A DNA stretch of 64,000 nucleotides from Strix aluco (taxonomy: Eukaryota > Chordata > Aves > Strigiformes > Strigidae): assembly GCF_031877795.1 (NCBI RefSeq), contig NW_027436628.1, positions 1 to 64,000 on the forward strand, given 5' to 3'. A program made the position numbers and the translations under genes. Position 1 is the first letter of the stretch, and every line of letters starts with the position of its first letter. Shown one piece after another: positions 45,701 through 54,600 of the stretch. The notes under the pieces are model-generated. The model saw nothing but the letters and a program-made list of their open reading frames with translations, made no database searches and was not told the origin of the DNA.

Positions 45701-47288
45701 CATCGATCTCATCTTCCTCATCCATCCATCTCCTCCTCCTCCTCATCTTCATCATCCTCATCCATCCATCATGTCTGGTGTCTCTTCATCCATCCATCTC
45801 CTCCTCATCCTCATCATCCTCCTCCATCCATCTATTGATCTCACCTTCATCATCCTCACCCATCCATCCATCTCCTCATCATCCTCATCTTCCTCATCCA
45901 TCCATCTCCTCCTCCTCTTCCATCCATCCATCCATCTCCTCATCTTCATCATCCTCACCCATCCATCTCCTCATCATCTTCCTCCATCCATCTCCTCCTC
46001 ATCTTCATCATCCTCCTCCATCCATTGATCTCATCATCCTCATCCATCCATCTCCTCATCTTCATCATCCTCCTCCATCCATCTATCGATCTCACCTTCA
46101 TCATCCTCACCCATCCATCCATCTCCTCATCATCCTCATCTTCCTCATCCATCCATCTCCTCCTCCTCTTCCATCCATCCATCTCCTCCTCCTCATCTTC
46201 ATCACCCTCATCCATCTCATCTTCATCATCATCCTCCATCCATCTCCTCCTCATCTTCATCATCCTCCTCCATCCATCGATCTCATCTTCATCATCCATC
46301 CATCCATCTCCTCCTCCTCCTCATCTTCATCATCCTCACCCATCCATCCATCTCCTCATCTTCATCATCCTCACCCATCCATCCATCCATCCATCCATCC
46401 ATCCATCTCCTCATCTTCATCTTCATCCTCCTCCACCCATCTCCTCCTCCTCCTCACCCCCCCCATCCGCCATGTTTGACGCCCCTCCCTCCCTCCATCC
46501 TGCCCGCTGCCCACCCCCACCCCCCCCACCCCACCCCCCCCACCCCCCCCCCCCACCCCTCCCCGCCCTTACCCCCCGCACACGCTGCTGTTGCGCGTCA
46601 CGACGCCTCCGCCCTCCGCCCGCGTCACCCGGCAGGTGTAAACGTCCCCCTTGGCCCAACTGGCCCCGGCTGATCTTCATCCCCTTCCTCCAACCTTCCT
46701 CCTCTTCCTCCTCGGGGGGCGGAGCCACAAGCCCCACCCCTTTAGGGGGCGGGGCCAACGCCTCCACCCCGTTGACCAACCACGACACCTTCACCCTCTC
46801 TCCCGCCGGCTCCAGGCGACGCAGAGAAGCTCCAACTCTTCCTCCTCCTCCTCCTCCTCCTCGCACCTCGGCTCCACCACGTAGACCCGCGGCGGCGGCG
46901 GCGACGCCGGCGCCGTACAGGCTACAGATGGCGCCCGATTGGTGGAGGCCGCCATGATGCCACACCCCCCACCCCCCCCCCCTCCCCACCCCTCGACCTA
47001 CCATCTTTGGGGAAGACTCTGTAGACCGATGAGTTGGACGCCGCGTGTTGCACGTGGCACTGCGGGGGCTGGCGGCTATCGACGAGGGCCGCGTGGCTAC
47101 ATAGCCACGTAGCGGCTGTCGGTGGCCACCCAAACGCTGGCCAAAGCCAAAGGGCGAGTGGCCTCCTTGGGCAACCATTGGACTTCGAGGCCTTCGGGGT
47201 AGAAGTTGGTCACCAAACAGGTCAAGATGGCGGCGTCGGCCGGGCAACACGGAACCGTGGAGTAGACGAGGGGGCGGGGTCACGGGAC
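36704..47288 (-). CDS. IGHD: IgD heavy chain constant gene (Cδ)
   Basis: Constant region of IgD, a B-cell receptor isotype absent from chicken and duck. Exons on minus, 5' to 3': δ1 47002-47288, δ2 46573-46921, δ3 44043-44353, δ4 41727-42029, hinge 40542-40598, δ5 40145-40435, δ6 37803-38114, membrane exon 1 37560-37723, membrane exon 2 36704-36712. Identity rests on the membrane exon: [20 protein letters not shown] then GFVTFIKVK, against human IgD SLWTALSTFVALFILTLLYS and GIVTFIKVK; IgM and IgA read [10 protein letters not shown] and VTLFKVK. δ4, hinge, δ5, δ6 and both membrane exons are intact. δ1, δ2 and δ3 each contain single-base frame breaks, so the 5' half is either decayed or misread. 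No separate secretory exon is seen. It is convergent with Cμ, so VDJ-μ transcripts cannot be spliced to it in this arrangement. Confidence 0.9.
36765..37559. repeat. Minisatellite in the δ membrane intron
   Basis: Units of 19-21 bp, GGGCAACCCAACCCAAGATT with CATGGCT and CACGACT variants, filling the intron up to the exon donor itself. Confidence 0.93.
37560..37723 (-). CDS. IGHD: Cδ membrane exon 1
   Basis: 164 nt, phase 1-0. Starts [16 protein letters not shown], an unusually long linker with two cysteines, then acidic [12 protein letters not shown] and the δ-type membrane span ending YSGFVTFIK. Acceptor CCGCAG/AC, donor AAG/GTTGGT. Confidence 0.93.
37724..37802 (-). other. 79-nt intron δ6-membrane with palindrome
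   Basis: Very short intron containing the perfect palindrome GGCTCGTTAACGAGCC (37762-37777). If retained, δ6 reads on as [11 protein letters not shown] and stops at 37768, a potential secreted end. Confidence 0.5.
37803..38114 (-). CDS. IGHD: Cδ6 domain (last before membrane)
   Basis: 312-nt intact exon: [56 protein letters not shown], ending VDVHAG. Both disulfide cysteines and the core Trp are present. Confidence 0.95.
38320..40080. repeat. Minisatellite in the δ5-δ6 intron
   Basis: Units of 16-24 bp, CACCATTTTGAAAGAATTTT and GCCATTTTGCAAGAA; from 39720 a variant GACCTTTCCGCCATTTTG. Phe-rich frames are artefacts. Confidence 0.93.
40145..40435 (-). CDS. IGHD: Cδ5 domain
   Basis: 291-nt intact exon: [51 protein letters not shown], ending [16 protein letters not shown] and NET are glycosylation sites. 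Acceptor TTTTAG, donor ACGG/GTGAGG. Confidence 0.94.
40542..40598 (-). CDS. IGHD: Cδ hinge exon
   Basis: 57-nt exon encoding [18 protein letters not shown] plus split codons. Short, Pro/Ser/Thr-rich, no cysteine, with clean sites (TTTACAG acceptor, CGCG/GTGAGC donor) and phase 1-1. It sits between δ4 and δ5, where a flexible hinge would lie. Too short to be a domain; hinge role inferred from composition and position. Confidence 0.8.
40620..41520. repeat. 184-bp dimer repeat in the δ4-hinge intron
   Basis: Five copies of a 184-bp dimer built from about 92-bp halves: GAGAACCTCAACCCCTTGGA, GATGCCACCTCATG, CCCCAAAAAATCATCAA. Near-identical copies, so recent expansion. Its Pro/Trp frames are not genes. 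Confidence 0.94.
41727..42029 (-). CDS. IGHD: Cδ4 domain
   Basis: 303-nt intact exon: [77 protein letters not shown] glycosylation site. Donor CCCC/GTAAGG. Confidence 0.94.
42175..44030. repeat. Minisatellite in the δ3-δ4 intron
   Basis: GTTGCCCATAGTTGCCCATA with CACCCCCATA and CATCCCCATA spacers, about 12-22 bp units grouped in longer blocks. On minus, the δ sense strand, it is G-rich (GGGCAACTATGGGC), so the sense RNA would be GGG-dense. Confidence 0.93.
44043..44353 (-). CDS. IGHD: Cδ3 domain, one frame break
   Basis: Acceptor CCCGCAG then [38 protein letters not shown]; after a one-base slip at a C run near 44184, [40 protein letters not shown]. Both domain cysteines and the core Trp are present. 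Length 311 nt is one short. Donor GACA/GTGAGT. Confidence 0.82.
44430..46430. repeat. Pyrimidine array in the δ2-δ3 intron
   Basis: CATCCATCTCCTCCTCATCT and TCATCATCCTC units; plus is almost all C and T with A, minus purine-rich. Blocks of about 270 bp (CATGTCTGGTGTCTCTTCAT) recur at 44985, 45505 and 45775. Ser/His frames are artefacts. Confidence 0.93.
46573..46921 (-). CDS. IGHD: Cδ2 domain, at least two frame breaks
   Basis: Reads [20 protein letters not shown], a run of eight Glu, LELLCVA, then (next frame) [19 protein letters not shown], a [10 protein letters not shown] loop, then (next frame) [20 protein letters not shown] and NSSVCG. The two Glu runs come from GAG/GAA triplet repeats. 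Domain cysteines and Trp are present. 349 nt is not divisible by three. Donor in a G run (GGGG/GTAAGG). Confidence 0.78.
47002..47288 (-). CDS. IGHD: Cδ1 domain, two frame breaks
   Basis: Acceptor CCACCAG, then VTPP and (after a slip at a C run) [52 protein letters not shown]; after a second slip near 47100, [20 protein letters not shown] and [11 protein letters not shown]. The second slip lies in an inverted repeat, GTGGCT-ACAT-AGCCAC. The CC pair before the domain cysteine could bind the light chain. Separated from δ2 by an 80-nt intron. Confidence 0.82.
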
Positions 47289-47344
47289 CTGGTGGGAGGG
47301 GGGGGTAGGAGGAGAAGTGAGGGGGGGGACGGGACACCCCCTTA

Positions 47345-48370
47345 AACTACTCCGAGGAGTAAACACCCATGGGAGCCCCCCCAGGCTACTCCTAGGAGGA
47401 CACAGTGCGTAAAAATCCTGATAAAACTACTCCTAGGAGAATACAACCTGTTGTAGCCCCACCCAAACTGCTCCTAGGAGCATCTTCCTGAAGGGGAACC
47501 CCCCCCACAAATTACTCCTAGGAGTAAGTACCCCAATGCAAGCCCCCCCCAGTTACTCCTAGAAACACACACCCCATTGCAGCCCCCCCCCAACTACTCC
47601 TAGGAGTACACACCCCATTGCGACACCCCCCTAAACTACTCCTAGGAGTATGTACCCCACGTCAGCCCCCCCCAACTACTCCTAGGAGCACAAAAACTCG
47701 TTGCAACCCCCCCCCCAACTACTCCTAGGAGTATGTACCCCACCTCAGCCCCCCCCCAACTACTCCTAGGAGCACAAAACTCGTTGCAACCCCCCCCCAA
47801 CTACTCCTAGGAGTACACACCCCATTGCAACACCCCCCCAAACTACTCCTAGGAGTATGTACCCCACCTCAGCCCCCCCCACAACTACTCCTAGGAGCAC
47901 AAAACTCGTTGCAAACCTCCCCAAAACTACTCCTAGGAGTACACACCCCATTGCAATCCCCCCCCAACTACTCCTAGGAGCACAAAACTCGTTGCAACCC
48001 CCCCAAAACTACTCCTAGGAGCACACACCCCATTGCAACACCCCCCCAAACTACTCCTAGGAGTATGTACCCCACCTCAGCCCCCCCAACTACTCCTAGG
48101 AGCACAAAACTCGTTGCAAACCCCCCCCCCCAACCTACTCCTAGGAGCACACACCCATTGCGACACCCCCCCCAACTACTCCTAGGAGCACAAAACTCGT
48201 TGCAACCCCCCCCCAACTACTCCTAGGAGCACACACCCCATTGCGACACCCCCCCAAACTACTCCTAGGAGTATGTACCCCACCTCAGCCCCCCCCCCAC
48301 TACTCCTAGGAGCACAAAACTCATTACAACCCCCCCCCCAACTACTCATAGGACCACGCACCCCACTGCA
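47345..48370. repeat. CTCCTAGGAG palindrome array 5' of Cδ1
   Basis: About 28 units of 35-40 bp: CAACTACTCCTAGGAGCACA, AAACTCGTTGCAACCCCCC, with GTACACACC and GTATGTACC variants. Each unit holds the perfect 10-bp palindrome CTCCTAGGAG and a C tract (G tract on the δ sense strand). It occupies the place of a switch region but has no AGCT. Confidence 0.93.
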
Positions 48371-48519
48371 ACCCCCCCCTCCCCAAAAGGCCCCCCAAGA
48401 TGGCGCCCGCCCAAATGCCCCCCCAAATTTTCTTCGTCTTAATTCCCCCCCCCCCCCCGCTCGTACGTTGAGGAATCCGGGAGAAAAATCACGTGGAAAA
48501 TGGGGGGAAATAAAAAAAT

Positions 48520-48525
48520 TTTATT
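48520..48525 (-). promoter_or_regulatory. PolyA signal of membrane Cα
   Basis: AATAAA on minus, about 120 nt after the α membrane stop, in a short non-repeat stretch (48400-48830). Confidence 0.75.
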
Positions 48526-48644
48526 TAGGTCGGAGAATATTTACAAAAGGGGGGGGGAGGGGGAAGTACAAGGGGGGGGGGGAGTGGAGAATCCAGAAAA
48601 TTCCGGCAATTCCGTCGGGGTGGAGAAAGGCGCCGGGAGCTGGA

Positions 48645-48653
48645 TTATTTCAC
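48645..48653 (-). CDS. IGHA: Cα membrane exon 2
   Basis: Acceptor TTCCAG then GTG AAA TAA: Val-Lys-stop, completing IKVK after membrane exon 1. Confidence 0.85.
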   Translation of the reverse strand: MK

Positions 48654-51600
48654 CTGGAATGGGGGGAAAAAAAAAAGGGGAAATAATTTGTTATTTTCCT
48701 GTATTTTGTTATTTTCCGCATTATTATTATTTTTTGGTATTTTCCCGATTCGTTACAATCCCGTAAATAAACGGGATGGATGGAAAAAAATTCCATGAAT
48801 GGGGGAAAAAAGGGATCGTTTGGGCAAGGAAGGGGGGGGAAAAAATTAGGGATTTTAGGGAAAATTGGGGGGAAAAGGAGGGATTTTGGGTAAAAGGGGA
48901 GGAAAATAGGGATTTTTGAAAAAATTGATGGGGAAAAATAGGGATTTTGGCAAGAGCGTAGGGAAAAAATAGGGATTTTTTGGCAAAAATGGGGAAAAAT
49001 AGGGATTTTTGGCAAGGATGGCGGAAAAATAGGGATTTTTTTTTGGTGAGAAAAATAGGGAGTTTTTGCAATAATTGAATAAATAAGTTTTTTTTTTTTC
49101 CAAGGATGGAGGATTTTTGTACAAATGGGGGAAAGAAAATGAGATTTTTTTTGGGGGGCAGGATGAGGGAAAAAGCGGGATTTTTTGCGAGGATGGCTGG
49201 GAAAAAAAAAAAAAAGAGATTTTTGTGGAAGGACGGGGGGTGAAATAGGAGTTTCTGCCAGAATTGGGGAAAAAAACGGGGACTTTTGGGAGGATACAGG
49301 GAGAAACAGATTTTTTGCAAGAAATGGGGAAAAATAGGATTTTTTTGCATGGATTGGGGGAAAAATAGGGTTTTTTGGAAGAATTGAAGAAAAAAATAGG
49401 GATTTTTTGAGGATGGGGGAAAATAGGGAGTTTTTACAAGAATTAGAGACAAAAATAGGGATTTTTTGTGAGGATGGGGTAAAGAAAAATAAGAGGTTTT
49501 TTGCGAGGATTGGGGAAAAATAATGGGATTTTTTGGGGGTAAAACCAGGGATTTTTTGCAAGGATTGGGGAAAAAACGGGGACTTTTGGGAGGATACGGG
49601 GAAAAAATAGATTTTTTTGCAAGGATTGGGGAGAAAACGGGGATTTTTCGTGAGGATGGGGGGAAAAATAGGTTTTTTTTTTTTTGCAAGAACTGGGGGG
49701 AAAAATAGAGATTTTTTGCATGGATTGGGGGAAAAATAGGGTTTTTTGCAAGAATTGAAGGAAAAAATTGGGGATTTTTTGAGGATAGGGGAAAATAGGG
49801 AGTTTTTACAAGAATTAGAGACAAAAATAGGGATTTTTTGTGAGGATGGGGTAAAGAAAAATAAGAGGTTTTTTGCGAGGATTGGGGAAAAATAATGGGA
49901 TTTTTTGGGGGTAAAACCAGGGATTTTTTTGCGAGGATAGAGGGAGGAAACGGGGTTTTGTCCAAAATGGGGTAAAAAATGGGGATTTTAGGGGTGCTGG
50001 AAGCCCCGTACCTTGATCAGGGTGACGGTGGCGCTGTAGAAGAGGCTGAGGATGAAGAGGACGATGAAGGTCGAGGCCGTTGCCCAGAGGTTGTTGAGGT
50101 CGTCCTCCTCCGCCTCCGTGAAGCCGTCGAGGAAGGCTTTGGGGGGGACAAGAAGGGGGGGGGATGGGGGTTAGTGACGTCACCTGGATGAGGGGGGCAC
50201 CCTGGGGGGGGCAGCGCCCCGGGGTGCAAAGGGTGGGGGAGGTGGAGCGGCCGTTTTGGGTTGATTTGGGGGTATTTTGGTTATTTAGGAGGATGGGAAG
50301 GGGCGGGGGGGGGGGGGCACTGCATTCCAGGGTTGGGGGGGGGGGCTTAGCAAGCGAGGCGGGGGGCAGGGGGTGTACCCCAAAATCTGCGGAGCGCCCC
50401 CCCAAAATCTGGGGTTTATACCTCGAAATCTTGGGGTTTTACCCCAAAATTTGGGGGGCGTGCCCCCAAATCTGGCATTTTTAGAACGAAATCTGGAGGG
50501 GGTCCCCCCCCGCAAAATCTGGGGTTTATACCCTAAATCTGGGATTTGGACAGCAAAATCTGAGGTGTTTGGCCTCAAAATTTGGGGGTTATACCCCAAA
50601 ATCTGGGGTGTGCACCCCAAAATCGGGTTTGTGCACCAAAATCTGGGGTGTTCACCCCAAAATTTGCGATTTCTACCCCAAAATCCGGGGTGTGCGCCCT
50701 AAAATCGGGTTTGTGCACCAAAATCTGGGGTGTTCACCCCAAAATTTGCGATTTCTACCCCAAAATCCGGGGTGTGCGCCCTAAAATCGGGTTTGTGCAC
50801 CAAATCTGGGGTGTTCACCCCAAAATTTGGGATTTCTACCCCAAAAATCCGGGGTGTGCGCCCTAAAATTGGGTTTGTGCACCAAAATCTGGGTGTTCAC
50901 CCAAAATTTGGGATTTCTACCCCAAAATCCGGGGTGTGCGCCTAAAATCGGGTTTGTGCACCAAAATTTGGGGTGTTCACCCCAAAATTTGGGATTTCTA
51001 CCCCAAAATCCCGGGGTGTGCGCCCTAAAATTGGGTTTGTGCACCAAAATCTGGGGTGTTCGCCCCAAAATTTGGGATTTCTACCCCAAAATCTGGGGTG
51101 TTCACCCAAAATTTGGGATTTCTACCCCAAAATCCGGGGTGTGCGCCCTAAAATCGGGTTTGTGCACCAAAATCTGGGGTGTTCACCCCAAAATTTGGGA
51201 TTTCTACCCCAAAATCTGGGGTGTTCGCCCCAAAAATCTGGGGTTTATGCCCCCAAATCAGGGCGTGCACTAAAAAAAATCATTTTTGTACACCCAAATC
51301 CGGGGGTGTTCACCCCAAAATCTGGCGTTTCTACCCCAAAATCTGGATTCTCTACCCACCCAAAATCTGGGGCACACACCTAAAATCTGGGATGGGCAGC
51401 CCAAAATCTGAGATTTTTACCCCAAAATCTGGGTCGTGCATGCAGCACAACCCCCCCCCCCCCAAATTTCTCAGCCTCCTCACCTTCTGCCCCTAAATCA
51501 CCACTTTTTGACCCAAAACTTGGCAGGGGGTGGATTTCCCCTTTTCCCCCAAAGAAACAAAGTGGGGGGGGGGGGGACACCCTGCGTTGTAAATTTTTGC

Positions 51601-54600
51601 AGGAATTTTTTGGGGGAAAAAAGGGGCTGTAGCTGCCTGCAAGGGGACGGTGTGCGCGGCGGGGGGGGGGGGGGTGCGTATGTGAGAGGGTGAAGGAGGA
51701 GGAAGGAGGAGGAAGGAGGATGAAGAAGGAGGGAGGAGGATGAAAGGAGGAGGGAGGAGGAGGAAGGAGGGGAGGGAGGGGAGGAAGGAGTATGAGGAGG
51801 AGGAAGGAGGAGGAAGGAGGAGGAAGGAGGATGAGGAGGATGAAGGAGGATGAAGGAGGATGAAGGAGAATGAAGGGAGGATGAGGAGGATGAAGAAGGA
51901 TGAAGGAGGATGAGGAGGATGAAGGAGGATTGAGGATGAAGAAGGAGGAAGGAGGATGAAGGAGGAGGAAGAGAGGACGGAGGAGGAGGAAGGAGGATGA
52001 AGGAGGATGAGGAGGATGAGGAGGAGGAAGGAGGAGGGAGGAGGATGAAGGAGGAGGAAGAAGGATGGAGGAGGAGGGAGGATGAGGAGGGAGGAAGGAG
52101 GAGGAAGGAGGAGGAAGGAGGATGAGGAAGATGAAGGAGGATGAAGGAGGATGAAGGAGGATGAGGAGGATGAGGAGGATGAAGGAGGATGAAGGAGGAT
52201 GATGAGGAGGAAGGAGATGAAGGAGGATGAAGAAGGATGAGGAGGATGAAGGAGGATGAAGGAGGCTGAGGAGGATGAAGGAGGATGAAGGAGGATGAAG
52301 GAGGATGAAGGAGGATGAGGAGGATGAAGGAGGAGAGGAGGATGAAGGAGGATGAAGGAGGATGAAGGAGAATGAAGGAGGATGAAGGAGGATGAGGAGG
52401 ATGAAGGAGGATGAAGGAGGGATGAGGAGGATGAAGGAGGATGAAGGAGGATGAAGGAGGATGAAGGAGGATGAGGAGGATGAAGGAGGATGAAGGAGGA
52501 TGAAGGAGGATGGAGGAGTCGAGGAAGAAGGAGGAAGGAGGATGAGGAGGATGAGGAGGATGAAGGACGATGAGGAGGATGAAGGAGAATGAGGGAGGAT
52601 GAGGAAGATGAGGAGGATGAAGGAGGATGAAGAAGGATGAGAAGGATGAAGGAGGATGAGGAAGATGAAGGACGATGAGAAGGATGAAGGAGGATGAGGA
52701 GGATGAGGAAGATGAGGAGGATGAGGAGGATGAGGAGGATGAAAGAAGGATGAAGGAGGATGAGGAAGATGAGGAGGATGAAGGACGATGAGGAGGATGA
52801 AGAAAGATGAAGGAGGATGAAGGAGGATGAGGAGGATGAGGAGGATGAAGGAGGATGAGGAAGATGAGGAGGATGAAGGAGAAGCAAGATGACGCCTCTG
52901 CCCGCCCCCTCACCCCCCCCTTAAAAAAAAAAACCCCCAAAAACCCAGCAAAAACACCCAAAAAAGCTACAGGGTCACCCCGGGAGTGCAGTGCCACGTC
53001 CCCCTACCCCCCTCCCCAACGCAAAGATCGGGCGCGGTGGCGCTTCTTTTCCAGAAAAACATCATTTTATTGCTTTTTTTTTTTTCTTTTTGTCTTTTTT
53101 TGGGGTTTTTTTTTTGGCGGCCAGCTGGTCGCTTTTTCTCGGGACGAGCTGGTCCTTTTTGGGCCTAGCTGGTCATTTTTGGGCCCTAAATAGTCACTTT
53201 TGGGGCCTAGCTGGTCTTTTTTGGGCCTAGCTGGTCCTTTTTGGGTCTAGATGGTCATTTTTGGGGCCCAGATAGTCACTTTTTTGGGCCTAGCTGGTCC
53301 TTTTTGTGGCTTAGCTGGTCATTTTGGGCCTAGGTGGTCATTTTTGGGGCACTAACTGGTCCTTTTTGGGCCTAGCTGGTTGATTTTGGGCCTAGCTGGT
53401 CATTTTGGGCCTAGATGGTCATTTTTGTGGCCTAGCTGGTCCTTTTTGGGCCTAGCTGGTTGATTTTTGGGCCTAGCTGGTTGATTTTTGGGCCTAGCTG
53501 GTCACTTTTGGGGCCTAACTGGTCCTTTTCAGGCCTAGATGGTCCTTTTTGGGCCTAGCTGGTCATTTTTGGCCTAGATGGTCATTTTTGTGGCCTAGCT
53601 GGTCCTTTTTGGGGCCTAGCTGGTCACTTTTTGGGCCTAGATGGTTGATTTTTGGGCCTAGCTGGTCACTTTTGGGGCCTAACTGGTCCTTTTCAGGCCT
53701 AGATGGTCCTTTTTGGGCCTAGCTGGTCATTATGGGCCTAGATGGTCATTTTTGTGGCCTAGCTGGTCCTTTTTGGGCCTAACTGGTCCTTTGTGGGCCT
53801 AGCTGGTCACTTTTTGGGCCTAGATGGTTGATTTTTGGGCCTAGCTGGTCACTTTTGGGGCCTAGCTGGTCAATTTTTGGGCCTAGATGGTCATTTTTGG
53901 GCCTAGCTGGTCATTATGGGCCTAGATGGTCATTTTTGTGGCCTAGCTGGTCCTTTGTGGGGCCTAGCTGGTTGATTTTTGGGCCTAACTGGTCACTTTT
54001 GGGGCCTAACTGGTCCTTTTTGGGCCTAGATAGTCCTTTTTGGGGACTAGATGGTCACTTTGTGGGCCTAGATGGTCATTTTGGGCCTAGCTGATCATTT
54101 TGGGCCTAGGTGGTCATTTTTGGGGCCTAGCTGGTCACTTTCTGGGCCTAGGTGGTCATTTTGGGCCCAGATAGTCACTTTTCGGGCCTAGATAGTCCTT
54201 TTTGTGGCCTAGCTGGTCACTTTTTGGGCCTAGCTGGTCCTTTTTTGCAACTAGCTGGTCCTTCTTTTTTTGTGGCTAGCTGGTCCTTTTTTGTGGCTAG
54301 CTGGTCCTTTTGTGTGGCTAGCCGGTCAGTTTTTGGGGCTAGCTGGTTGGTTTTTGCAACTAGCTGGTTGATTTTGGGAGCTCATTGGTCAATTTTTGGG
54401 CCTAGCTGGTCGATTTTTGGGCCTAGCTGGTCAATTTTTGGGCCTAGCTGGTCGATTTTTGGGCCTAGCTGGTTGATTTTGTGGCCTAGCTGGTCGATTT
54501 TTGGGCCTAGCTGGTCAATTTTTGGGCCTAGCTGGTTGATTTTTGGGCCTAGCTGGTCGATTTTTGGGCCTAGCTGGTTGATTTTTGGGCCTAGCTGGTC

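Noticed and set aside
44327-45838. 503-residue Ser/His/Ile frame on plus and Met/Arg/Asp frames on minus
   Set aside because: Pure read-through of the CATCTCCTC array with no domain content.
51493-52997. Leu/Ser/Pro frames of 464-499 residues on minus, resembling a membrane protein
   Set aside because: Translation of the GAGGATGAAG array; hydrophobicity is a codon by-product.
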